The notes under the pieces were generated by a model that saw only the letters and a program-made list of their open reading frames with translations, was not told the origin of the DNA and did no database searches. A DNA stretch of 64,000 bases. Source: Hirsutella rhossiliensis. Lineage: Eukaryota; Ascomycota; Sordariomycetes; Hypocreales; Ophiocordycipitaceae. This document shows, in pieces, positions 1 to 8,332 of the stretch; position 1 is the first letter of the stretch, and every line of letters begins with the position of its first letter. The stretch is from the NCBI RefSeq assembly GCF_020360975.1, contig NW_025408673.1:2108001-2172000 (forward strand). The letters are read 5' to 3'. The position numbers and the translations under genes were made by a program.

Positions 1-221
1 AGATGGGCGTTTTGGTTGATGAAGTGGTCCATTGCGCTCTCGGCCGCTTGGCAGAGAGCTTCGACCTGGTTCTTGTACATGTCGTCTGTTGGGTTTTGGA
101 GCATAGAGGCGAGGCTGGAGCAGTCACAAGCTTGGACCCGGTGAAGGGCAGCTGCGATGTTTGGGAAGGTATCATGAATAGCGTCGGCGAAGGTTGCGCC
201 CGCCTGGTTCTGGGGGTTCAT
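1..221 (-). CDS. Partial hypothetical protein, N-terminal part
   Basis: An open minus-strand frame starts at the ATG at 221 and runs off the left edge, giving about 73 residues with no stop. It is rich in Ala, Asn, Gln and Asp, with helical-looking stretches such as DTFPNIAAALHRVQACDCSS and QVEALCQAAESAMDHF. Amphipathic helices with scattered cysteines suit many fungal proteins, and I recognise no family. The start is chosen because it is the first Met; the same frame stays open some codons further upstream, so the true start could be earlier. Transposon DNA begins only at 555, so this may be the last native gene before the repeat block. Confidence 0.35.
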   Translation of the reverse strand, partial: MNPQNQAGATFADAIHDTFPNIAAALHRVQACDCSSLASMLQNPTDDMYKNQVEALCQAAESAMDHFINQNAH

Positions 222-554
222 CGTGGTCTGGGCAGGGCGGGGGAGAATTCCAGTGATCGAGAGTAGGGCTGGGCCGCTCGCGGCGTGGTAATCTCGTTGC
301 GTGGGACTTGGGGTGTCGAATGGGAAAACTCTGGTTAGGTGTGCAATCGCGATTGCGGCGCAGCCGATAATAGACAGCACAAACTATCACGGGGCAGACC
401 TAGGATGCCAGGGAAGATCTATGTTGTGCTGTGAGGAGGGCAAACCACGGAGGTGGAACAGAGTCTAGACTAAGTACAGGGAGGCACGTGACGGAACCCA
501 GGTTGGTGCCGTGACACGGCCCTAGGGAGCAAACGTTAGCCTTGAATCATGGTG
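222..554. other. Non-coding stretch left of the gypsy insertion
   Basis: I see no convincing gene here. It would be the upstream region of the partial minus-strand gene at 1-221. Small open frames on both strands have no recognisable content. It ends at the 5-bp target duplication of the LTR retrotransposon. Confidence 0.4.
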
Positions 555-559
555 CAAGC

Positions 560-781
560 TGTCACGACCCTGGGCGCCAGCGTAGAGCCGCCAGCGCAGA
601 ACCTCACCAGTGTCACGTGCCCAAGCAGCATCACGTGCCCACGCGCGACCTCGTGTCTATATAAGGGCCCGCTCGGTCGTGTAGTCTAGTCTTCCTTTCT
701 TGCTCCTTAGCTTTGAGTCTTTGTTCATAGTGCCAATACATCTTTATAGCCGTCAAGGCTCGTATGTGCCTGGCCGTAACA
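560..781 (+). repeat. 5' LTR
   Basis: This 222-bp repeat begins TGTCACGACC and ends GTAACA. It contains a TATA box (TATATAA, 658-664) that would drive the genomic transcript. It matches the 3' LTR without a visible difference. Confidence 0.95.
658..664 (+). promoter_or_regulatory. TATA box in 5' LTR
   Basis: TATATAA lies in the middle of the LTR, 51 bp before the 10-mer AGCTTTGAGT (709-718) that pairs with the primer site. If transcription starts at or near 709, the transcript 5' end would be the self-primer. The same box is present in the 3' LTR. Confidence 0.55.
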
Positions 782-783
782 CT

Positions 784-793
784 ACTCAAAGCT
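784..793 (+). other. Candidate self-priming primer binding site
   Basis: ACTCAAAGCT begins two bases after the LTR end and is the exact reverse complement of AGCTTTGAGT at 709-718 inside the LTR. In Tf1/sushi-type elements the first ~11 nt of the transcript fold back on a site placed exactly here and prime minus-strand DNA. Ten paired bases at that spacing make self-priming more likely than tRNA priming; the transcript start itself is not visible. Confidence 0.6.
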
Positions 794-839
794 CAATAAG
801 ATCGCTTGCCAGCGATTAAGCAAATAGGCACCGAGCTTT

Positions 840-1188
840 CACGTCACACGCGCCTGACGTAAATCCAGCGCATCCGTTCTGACCGTTCCGACCAAGACTC
901 CGACCACCGACCAAGTGATCCTCAAGGCTGAGATCACGTCCGTTCCGACCAAGACTACGCGTGTGTGTAGTCGTCCGACCAACCGTTCCGACCAAGGGAT
1001 TCGTCCCGTCTGACCTCCGACCGTCCCTGCTTGTGCAGGCATCTGACCGTGATTCCGCGTGGTATCATTTCCGACCCTAGACTCTGACCTCCCGCTCCTC
1101 CGACCGATCTCGCCGCGCGCCGACTAAGACTGCTCCGACTACCGCCAAGACTCGAACAAGACCGGCTCGACACCTATCACCTCGCGAC
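840..1188 (+). repeat. Repetitive gypsy leader with a copy of gag-tail sequence
   Basis: The leader between primer site and gag carries CCGTTCCGACCAAG three times (around 882, 939 and 980). Its last ~98 bp (1089-1186) nearly duplicate 2049-2146 inside the gag C-terminal region, exactly 960 bp downstream, with only a few differences. Short inserted copies of coding sequence in a leader can arise by template switching during reverse transcription. Confidence 0.65.
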
Positions 1189-1189
1189 T

Positions 1190-2329
1190 ATGATATCCGA
1201 GGAAGCCCTGCCCTCTGATCAGCCTCGCCGTTCCACCCGGCTTGCTGGCCAAGCCACTGAATCCGAAATGGTAGCCATGGCTGCCCCGAGCCCCCAAGAC
1301 GCTCTCATCCGCGAGATGAGGGAACAGATTGCGGCCTTAACGGCCCGTCTAAATGAACGCTCTCCGTCTGTTGAATCAAATCGACAGCACCGGGAGCCCT
1401 CGACTGCTTTGCCGGCCCAAATGGCCCGGCCTTCCGACCAGCAGGCAAAGCTGCCTGGCCTATTTTTGCCCCCTTCCCAGAGGGCAAGAACCCCGAGTAC
1501 AGCGACGCCGCCAAATCGCGCATCAAGGTCTCCGCGACGTTCTCAGGGAAGAAGGACGAGTTCCATTCCTTCATCCTGAGCATAAAGAACAAATTTGACG
1601 AAGACGTGCGAACCTTCCGGACTGAGAACAGCCGGATGGTCTGTCTGTATAACCTGCTCGAGGGAAAAGCCCGCCGAGCACTTGAAACCCGCTTCTCCTC
1701 TGACACTCGACCCTTCTCTGGAGTGGCAGAGATGATCCAAGCCCTCGAGTCCGCCTATGGCAATCCGAATGAGCTTTCCGAGGCTCTTGACCGCCTGCAA
1801 CGCCTCCAGTTTACCGTGAATGGGAAGACCGACATTGTGGACTTCCTTGCGGAATTTGACTACTTAACTGCGACCGGTCGTGTGCCCGAGGACCAGATGA
1901 AGCATACCTTGTGGCAGCACATCCCAGCCAACCTAGATAACAGCCTCTTGACCAAGACCCGTGACGAGTCCGTGACCTACGAGGTTTTCTGTGGGTTCAT
2001 TAAAGACGCTGTCCACTGCCAGAAGAGGAGTATGAGGCAGACACAGGACTCCCGCTCTTCCGACCGATCTCGCCGCGCGCCGACTAAGACTGCTCCGACT
2101 ACCGCCAAGACTCCGAACAAGACCGGCTCGACCCTATCACCTCGCGTGATGCTGGCAGAGCCTTGACCGACGATGAGAAAAGGGTCCATTGGGATAATGG
2201 CACCTGCTTTATTTGTGGAAAACAGGGCACCTCTCTCGCGAGTGTCCCGACCGCACCCATGCTGTCTCCCGTGTCGCCTCCGTCCCTGTCCCTGCCAACG
2301 ACTCTGATCAAGATTCGGGAAACGAATAG
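1190..2329 (+). pseudogene. gag: gag, frameshifted
   Basis: Gag starts at the ATG at 1190 (RRSTRLAGQA..., then a coiled-coil-like IREMREQIAALTARLNE). The frame breaks near 1460-1475, beside T and C runs. It resumes in another frame through 1606-2166 with the typical gag core (FRTENSRMVCLYNLLEGKA, then LWQHIPANLD) and an RS/T/P-rich basic tail. The CCHC knuckle follows at about 2208-2245: CFICGKQG is in one frame and HLSREC in the next, the break falling at a GGG run (2225-2227), as if one G were missing. Gag would package element RNA in cytoplasmic particles. As read, only fragments can be made. Confidence 0.8.
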
Positions 2330-2346
2330 GACCATCACAAGACTCC

Positions 2347-3600
2347 TTGATGGTCCCTAAGGTGTCACAGACAGCGAGTAGGTCTAGCAAGTCATTCACT
2401 CTGCCAAGTCAAGTCCAAGTGGATGGTGTGAGCCTACCTGCCCGCTCCCTCTGTGATACCGGAGCCGAAACCCGTTTGCTGGTTAGCCCAACCTTCGCCC
2501 AGTCCGCCGCCCAAAGACTCGGAGCCCAGATTAAGGAGCTCCCGAGTCGGATTCCTCCAAGACTTCCGTGGAAAGCCAGCCGGCTATATCCAGAAACAGC
2601 TGGTCGCCACTTTCGTCATCGATGGCCGTTCGTTCGCAAACGAGACATTTGATATAGCTGAGTGTGGCCATGATATCTTTATCGGTCTTTTCTGGATGCG
2701 GGAGAAGCGCCTCCTGCTTGACTGCGCCGCCCGACAGATCATCTGGCCAGATGATCTTCCTGCCCTCGCCAAGTTCTCCCCGACGATCCAGCTCTCGTCA
2801 AGCCCCGCTCTCGGGTCGGATCGACCCTAAGATCCAGGCCGACGCTGAGAGGCGGAACCGCCTGCTCGAGAAAGAGGAGAAACGCTACCGGATCCTCCAC
2901 AAGAACTGGCGCCGCTCTGATCAAGCTCCTCCGGCCTCTGTCCCGACCCGTTACCGACTCCGTCTCCGTCGTTTCAGTCCAAGTCTCCGTCTGCCAAGAA
3001 GTCTGTCCGTTTTCAGCTCACGACCGCCCCTGCTACCGCCTTCGTCTCCGTCGCCTCGGTCCAAGCCTCCGAAGATCAAGCCCTGATTAACGCCCTGGTC
3101 TGCCAAGTAGAGTCTCACGAGAGATTCGAACAGTGGAACGAACTCGAACCGTTGATGCCCCGGGATCCAGTCCAGCTCGAGCCAAGCTCCGGCCTTGACC
3201 AGACCGTCCCTAGTGCTCGAACCGTTGCTAAAGTCTCCCGGATCAGAAGACCTACCAGGGACAAAGCATTCCGTTCCCTCAGGAGAAGACCCTGAGCATG
3301 TTGCTTGTGTCCGTAGTCGTCTACCGCCCCAGCTCACCCATCTAGAGGATTCTTCTCGAAGAAAGAGGCCCACACCCTACCTTCGAGCCGACCCGGTCAC
3401 GATGTAGTCCTAGAGCTTGAGAAGCCTCTTTCGCCGACAGGACCCCGTCGTACCGCACGCCCGTTAAGTATCTGCCTCTAGAGAAAGAGACTGTCGATCA
3501 CCTCCGGAGATAGACTTCATCGAGCCCGATCCGAGTCCGCACGCCGCTTCTGTCCTCTTCGCTCCGAAACCGAACACGACCGCCCGCCGCTTCTGCATCG
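2347..3600 (+). pseudogene. pol: pol: aspartic protease and linker, frameshifted
   Basis: The retroviral-type protease signature CDTGAET lies near 2452-2475 (catalytic Asp in DTG). The frame then shifts; the C-terminal protease half continues in the frame ending at 2830 with FDIAECGHDIFIGLFWM, whose DIFIG matches the usual second conserved block. A basic linker (RRNRLLEKEEKRYRILHKNW) and a low-complexity Ser/Pro/Arg stretch follow before reverse transcriptase. The protease would cleave the polyprotein. No single frame spans the region. Confidence 0.7.
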
Positions 3601-3611
3601 ACTACCGTTGG

Positions 3612-4715
3612 ATGAACGATCATCTTAAAAGTCGCATCACGCCCGCTCCGTCCCTCGAAAGTACTGCTTTCGGTTGCCGTGAAGCTCAACGCTTCACGAA
3701 GATCGATGTGATCCAGGCCTTCCACCGTCTCCGCATGGACCCTGACTCCGAGTATTTGACCGCCTTTCGCACCCGTTTCGGAACTTTCCGCTGGAAAGTC
3801 CTCCCGTTCGGTCTGAAGGTAGGTCCCGCCTGGTTCCAGCAGTTTATCAACGCGCAGCTTCACGATCTCCTCGACCGGTGCGCCAGCGCCTACGCAGATG
3901 ACGTCCTGATCTACTCGGATAAAGAAGAAGACCACTGGAAAGACTGTCAAGAAGTGATCTGGCGACTCCATCAGGCAAACCTCCAGGGAGACATCAAGAA
4001 GTCTAGATTTAACGTGACCAAGGTTGACTACCTCGGCGTTCTGCTTGAAGCCGGTGTGGGCCTTAGTGTCGACCCTCGGAAAGTTCGATCGATACAAGAC
4101 TGGAAGTTTGAGGACCTCCGAGACCGCACCGCGATCCGATCATTCGTTGGCCTATGCAACTTCATCCGTGTTTTCTGCTACCACGCCTCTGGAGTGGCAG
4201 AACCCTTGAACCGGTTGCTTAAGAAGGATGTTGCCTTTGTGATGGGCCCGGAGCAACGCGAAGCATTTGATCAACTCAAGCGCCTGGCTATCGAAGCCCC
4301 GGTCCTCGCCTTCTTTAGACCAGAACTGCCGACCCGACTGGAGACCGATGCCTCCCGGAATGCCACAGCTGGTGTTCTATGGCAGGAACAGCCTGATCAG
4401 ACCTGGAAGCCCGTTGGATTCTTCTCTAGGACCATGACCCCGGCCGAGCGAGCCTACCCAATCCAAGATCGAGAGCTCCTCGCCGTCGTACAGAGTCTAG
4501 AGCACTTCTACCCAGAGCTCTTAGGCCAGAAATTTGATGTGATCACCGACCACGAAGCCTTAGTCCATTTCTCTACGAAGCGCCTGCTCTCGGTACGACA
4601 GATCAGATGGTCCGACTTTCTCGCCCAGTTCGACATCCGTTTCCTCTACCGCCCCGGTCGACTGAACGTAGTCGCCGATGCCCTCTCAGGAAGACAGCCG
4701 AGCTTCCTACCGTAA
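3612..4715 (+). CDS. pol: pol: reverse transcriptase and RNase H
   Basis: A 367-residue open frame holds most of the reverse transcriptase and all of RNase H. The RT active site YADDVLIYS lies near 3892-3918, preceded by FRWKVLPFGLKVGPAWFQQF and by KIDVIQAFHRLRM. RNase H starts around 4340 (LETDASRNATAGVLWQE), with RELLAVVQSLEHF and ITDHEALVHF following, so its catalytic acids are present. The RT N-terminus (FIEPDPSPHAASVLFAPKPN) is readable in the same frame upstream of the first Met, so 3612 is only the first ATG in the frame, not a natural start. RT/RNase H copies element RNA into DNA. Confidence 0.88.
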   Translation: MNDHLKSRITPAPSLESTAFGCREAQRFTKIDVIQAFHRLRMDPDSEYLTAFRTRFGTFRWKVLPFGLKVGPAWFQQFINAQLHDLLDRCASAYADDVLIYSDKEEDHWKDCQEVIWRLHQANLQGDIKKSRFNVTKVDYLGVLLEAGVGLSVDPRKVRSIQDWKFEDLRDRTAIRSFVGLCNFIRVFCYHASGVAEPLNRLLKKDVAFVMGPEQREAFDQLKRLAIEAPVLAFFRPELPTRLETDASRNATAGVLWQEQPDQTWKPVGFFSRTMTPAERAYPIQDRELLAVVQSLEHFYPELLGQKFDVITDHEALVHFSTKRLLSVRQIRWSDFLAQFDIRFLYRPGRLNVVADALSGRQPSFLP

Positions 4716-5991
4716 AGGCCCGGGAAGCCGAGGAACGCACGGTGACCCTGATCCCTCCGGAAAGGCTAGGCTTCGCGACCGACTCTCTAGACCCTACGGC
4801 CGCCGGCCACCTGCCCCCTCAGAACTTTAGTCCCGAACCTAAGCCTACTAGACCATTAGTTCTGAGGGCCACGAGTGCCCTACAGACCCCAGAAGACCAA
4901 GGGATACAGCAGACGCCCGATCAAGACCGCCCAGAACTAGACCCGAACTCAGTCCCGAAGGGAGCCGAACTCGTTTCATTGATCCGCCAAGAGAACCTCC
5001 TCCAAGACCTCGGCACCCATGGAACACACCTGATCGTACCAGCCCAGACCTCAGACAAGCAGACGTTTCTTCAGACCGCGCTCATTCGCGAAGCCCACGA
5101 GCCCCAGATCTTCGCTCACGCCGGACAGAACAAAGTGATCAAGCTGCTCCAACGAGACTTCTACTGGCCAAGGATGAAGGAGGATATCCGTCGTTATATT
5201 CGAACTGCCACGACTGCCGCCGCAACAAAACCCTCGAGACAAGACCCTGGACTGCTCCATCCACTGCCCGTGCCGACCTCTGTTTGGGAGCACGTCGAAT
5301 GTGACGGGAAGGATATGCCGAAAGACCGTTACGGATATGACTATGTTTGGACCTTCGTCTGCAAGCTAAGCCGGATTATCGCCACGCTCCCAGGAAGGAA
5401 AAACGATACGGCAGAAGTCTTAGCTAGCCGCTACTTCCGCTACCTCTATCGTTTCTTCGGTATGCCCTCGTATGGATTTCTGACAACGCTGGACAGTTTA
5501 TTTCTGCCTTCCTCGCAGAGATTAACCGGCTCACGGGAACGAAGCATCGTCATGGAAGCTCCTACACCCTCAGACCCAAGGGTGTAGAAGTCACAAATCA
5601 ATACCTGGATCAAAAGCTACGATTCTACGTGACGAAGCATCAAGACAACTGGAGTTCCCTGCTGCCCGCCCTCGACTTCGCCCATAACTCGTCTTGGCAC
5701 TCTTCCATCGACATGGCACCGTTAAAAGTAGTCCTAGGCCGAGATATCCGGAACCCCCTGTCACTGCCCCCGACTGACAAGACCGCTGCCACCGGACCCG
5801 CCGCCAGAGCTAGGGAACTTGTGCAGACCGCCCAGGAAACCCAGGAAGACGCGAGGAATGCTGCCACCGCCGCTCAAGAACGTCAGAAGGAACAGACTAA
5901 TAGGAAACGACGACCAACCGACTTTGCCATCGGTGACCGAGTTTTCTCAGCAGGAAAGGCTTCGCCACGAACGCTCCGACTACTCGGCTAG
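4716..5991 (+). pseudogene. pol: pol: integrase, frameshifted
   Basis: The HHCC zinc-binding region reads REAHEPQIFAHAGQNKVIKL then FYWPRMKEDIRRYIR; its CHDC pair at about 5210 lies one base out of frame. The catalytic core shows the first Asp in VECDGKDMPKDRYGYDYVW, the second in SDNAGQFISAFLAEINRL (different frame, near 5478-5530), and the Glu block in GVEVTNQYLDQKLRF; here the residue is Asn-Gln-flanked rather than the usual GQTE. The following LPALDFAHNSSWHSSIDMAP is typical of Ty3 integrases. At least three frames are needed to read the enzyme. Confidence 0.78.
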
Positions 5992-6071
5992 ATAACCAAT
6001 GGTCAGGTCCGTTCGTAATCCTGGAAGAACGCGGTTATAGCTACGTACTGCAGCTGCCCGAGTCGTACAAA

Positions 6072-6473
6072 ATGAAGAACCTATTCCACGCCGACCGTCT
6101 TCGAAAAGCAGCCAATAACCCCTTGCCCCAGCAGATCCAGTCACCTCCGCCACCCGAGGAGATCAACGGAGAACCCGAGTGGGAGGTTGATCAAGTCCAG
6201 CAGTCTCGAGTAACCGGTAGGAGTCGACGACTGGAATACCAGGTCTTATGGAAGGGATGTGACCCTGATGAGACCTGGTACCCGGCTAGGAATTTCCGTA
6301 ACGCACCAATGGCATTGAAGATTTTCCACGATGAACATCCGGACGCAGCAGGCCCACCCGTCAACCTGCAATACTGGATCGAATGTGCTGCAGCGGAGGA
6401 GGGCTGCGAGGAACGAGACGATGACGACACAGCAGAGAAAGCCGTGAAACCAAGAACCCGCCGCCACGACTGA
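6072..6473 (+). CDS. pol: pol C-terminus with chromodomain
   Basis: This frame begins with the integrase tail motif NLFHADRLRKAANNPLP and continues into EEINGEPEWEVDQVQQSR and YQVLWKGCDPDETWYPARNF, a chromodomain with its usual aromatic residues. In chromoviruses this domain directs integration towards particular chromatin. It is out of frame with the integrase ORF ending at 5991 (a break lies between 5985 and 6070). The stop at 6471-6473 is 40 bp before the 3' LTR, so the polyprotein end is natural. Confidence 0.82.
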   Translation: MKNLFHADRLRKAANNPLPQQIQSPPPPEEINGEPEWEVDQVQQSRVTGRSRRLEYQVLWKGCDPDETWYPARNFRNAPMALKIFHDEHPDAAGPPVNLQYWIECAAAEEGCEERDDDDTAEKAVKPRTRRHD

Positions 6474-6500
6474 CTACCTTGATACGCATATCAAGGCCTT

Positions 6501-6513
6501 AGACGGGGGGCAG
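6501..6513 (+). other. Polypurine tract
   Basis: AGACGGGGGGCAG abuts the 3' LTR and is purine-rich apart from two C residues. In LTR elements this primes plus-strand DNA synthesis. Confidence 0.7.
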
Positions 6514-6735
6514 TGTCACGACCCTGGGCGCCAGCGTAGAGCCGCCAGCGCAGAACCTCACCAGTGTCACGTGCCCAAGCAGCATCACGTGCCCACGCGC
6601 GACCTCGTGTCTATATAAGGGCCCGCTCGGTCGTGTAGTCTAGTCTTCCTTTCTTGCTCCTTAGCTTTGAGTCTTTGTTCATAGTGCCAATACATCTTTA
6701 TAGCCGTCAAGGCTCGTATGTGCCTGGCCGTAACA
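6514..6735 (+). repeat. 3' LTR
   Basis: 222 bp, identical by eye to 560-781, TG...CA ended. It is followed directly by the second CAAGC target duplication (6736-6740). Confidence 0.95.
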
Positions 6736-6740
6736 CAAGC

Positions 6741-8004
6741 CCTGGCGAACTACCTCGAGGTGGCCACATTGCCAAAATGCAAGTGCCTGTCTACCCATGC
6801 TTTTATGATTCTCTCCTTGTGTGGCTCTAGCCAGTATAGTTTAATATACCCAACCGCCCGGGGGTGGCTTTTGGCGTACTTAACCTCAAATTTGGCCAAC
6901 CGCTCTTCATATACCGCTTCGGTTGGCGAATCCACAATCGAGTGCCAAAATCGGTAGAATTCGTTCCATGCATCTTCTGCTTGACCGCTCGGTTGGCTAC
7001 TCTTTGTACAAAGTCAGGTTGACAGTACTGCAGAACTGCCTTGTTGACATGCCAGAGGCAAAGCAGTGCTTTGGAGGTAGGAAACCAGGTTGCAGCCGCA
7101 TTTATCGCAGCGAGGCATCGGTCAGTCAAGACCACAGAAGGAAGCTCGTGCTGGTAGAGTGATTTGAGGTGATGAAGTGTCCACGAATAGTCCGCTTCTG
7201 ATTCACCGGAGAGAAATGCGAATGCAATGCAGAACGAACGCTGACAAGAATCAACTCCGACCATGTCGAGGAGCGGCATGGCGTGCTTGTTCGTCTTGTA
7301 GGTGCAGTCTAGCAACAAGACGTCTGGGTTGCATTGGAGGTAGGCAACAGAGTCTGGATGGGCGAAAAGATGGCAGTAAGCCGATGGTCTGAATCCAGTC
7401 GAACCTGACACCAGAAACCCTCTTCATGTAACTGGTCAACGAGCGCTTGTATACTGCTTTGGCCTTCACGCAGATCTCTCCTGGTTGCCGCAATTCGGTT
7501 ATAGACGTCCTGCTGAGTCGCGAGGGTATCAGAATTATTATGGAGGTAAGTTCTGATATCTCGAGGAGCAGTGCCAGCAGTTGTCAGATTTGATATAATT
7601 GCAGCGTCTCTCTCGTTAAGCTGGCGATGCGCTGGGTGGACAGATGCATCTGAACTCGGTGGATGATTGTGCTGGGCGCAGTCCTTATCTGGTCGATGGC
7701 TAAGGACCCAAGTACTTCCATCTAATGACTGTTTGGCCAGTACTGAGAACTTGCATCCGGCTCTCCGGCTACAAGTGCGGCGTTTTCGTTCGATAAATGT
7801 ACTGGGCGGCAGCTTATTTCGATCGCATGCGAACACGATTTTGACCCGACCGTTAGGGGTCTTCGTAGATTTTCCCGTCGTGAATGCGTATCCTCGTGGT
7901 TTCGCCCAAGAATTGATGGCGCTGAGTAGAGATTCGCGTGATTCGTACGTGCCCTCCGGAGGGAGGGCATCATCGCCAAATGTCGTCGGTCCCGTTGAAT
8001 TCAT
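6741..8004 (-). pseudogene. MULE transposase, truncated at its 3' end (MULE 1)
   Basis: Read right to left from the Met at 8004. First comes a FAR1/WRKY-GCM1-like DNA-binding domain (PRGYAFTTGKSTK, FACDRNK, CSRRAGCKF, then a HNHPP zinc ligand pair). A helical linker follows (IISNLTTAGTAPRDIRTYL), then the MULE catalytic core: DVLLLDCTYKTNKHAMPLL (first Asp), VVLTDRCLAAINAA (second Asp), LLCLWHVNKAVL. There is one frameshift around 7320-7400 and another near 6940, after which the protein reads FGNVATSR and stops. The C-terminal SWIM zinc finger is missing; the gypsy element abuts this end. It belongs to the same family as the MULE at 59868-61698, which also has DMIGVDACQRSFCIAFAFLS. Cut-and-paste activity is lost here. 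Confidence 0.85.
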
Positions 8005-8112
8005 TCTCTTGACTCAACGTGTTGTGTCGCGGTTTAGGGTACAGTTGCAGAGCGCGTGAACAGAGGTCGATACGTGTGTTCATGGGCCAATGACAGTCTG
8101 CGGTTCTTAGTG

Positions 8113-8154
8113 GCGCGCCCGGGCGCGCAATTTTATTTGGGCGCCCGGGCGCCC
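8113..8154. repeat. Two adjacent perfect GC palindromes
   Basis: GCGCGCCCGGGCGCGC (8113-8128) and GGGCGCCCGGGCGCCC (8139-8154), each 16 bp and fully self-complementary, are separated by an AT-rich decamer. They lie just upstream of MULE 1's start codon (8004, minus) and could belong to its terminus or promoter. The rest of 8005-8211 shows no gene, only shorter palindromes (GCACTAATAGTGC near 8182). Confidence 0.5.
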
Positions 8155-8211
8155 ATGTATTGGCCGCCAAACTGCAGTGTGCACTAATAGTGCGCTAAAC
8201 GGTCTGCACTA

Positions 8212-8330
8212 TTAGGAGCGCTGCCCGGGGGGCGTTCCGCTCGTCAAGCCTTGCGGCGATCGTTGAGGCGTGGAGGGTTCGATTACTTGGTCCAAGTTGC
8301 CTTCCTGGATGAAGCCGGGAAGATCTCGCT
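8212..8330 (-). pseudogene. Tail of an old pogo-type transposase, right of the Fot1 insertion point
   Basis: On the minus strand this reads DLPGFIQEGNLDQVIEPSTP... to a stop. It continues the pogo relic at 10186-10371 across the younger Fot1-like element, which inserted at a TA between them. The S/P/T-rich end with TPQR is like the tails of Fot1/pogo transposases. The assignment rests mainly on continuity with the other half. Confidence 0.45.
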
Positions 8331-8332
8331 TA

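Larger units (their letters stand above)
555..6740 (+). mobile_element. Complete Ty3/gypsy chromodomain LTR retrotransposon with target duplication
   Basis: The element proper is 560-6735, flanked by a 5-bp target duplication CAAGC at 555-559 and 6736-6740. The two 222-bp LTRs (560-781, 6514-6735) start TG, end CA and appear identical base for base, so insertion looks recent. Order inside is gag with CCHC knuckle, aspartic protease, reverse transcriptase, RNase H, integrase, chromodomain: the chromovirus branch of Ty3/gypsy. A candidate self-priming site follows the 5' LTR and a purine tract precedes the 3' LTR. Despite identical LTRs, the coding region carries at least five frameshifts, several at short homopolymers, so this copy would not make a full polyprotein as read. 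It sits against a truncated MULE on its right. Confidence 0.93.

Noticed and set aside
6741..6760. Gypsy inserted in the middle of MULE 1, with the rest of MULE 1 left of 555
   Set aside because: DNA left of 555 read on the minus strand shows no MULE C-terminus (no SWIM motif), so MULE 1 was probably truncated already or the insertion is at its edge.
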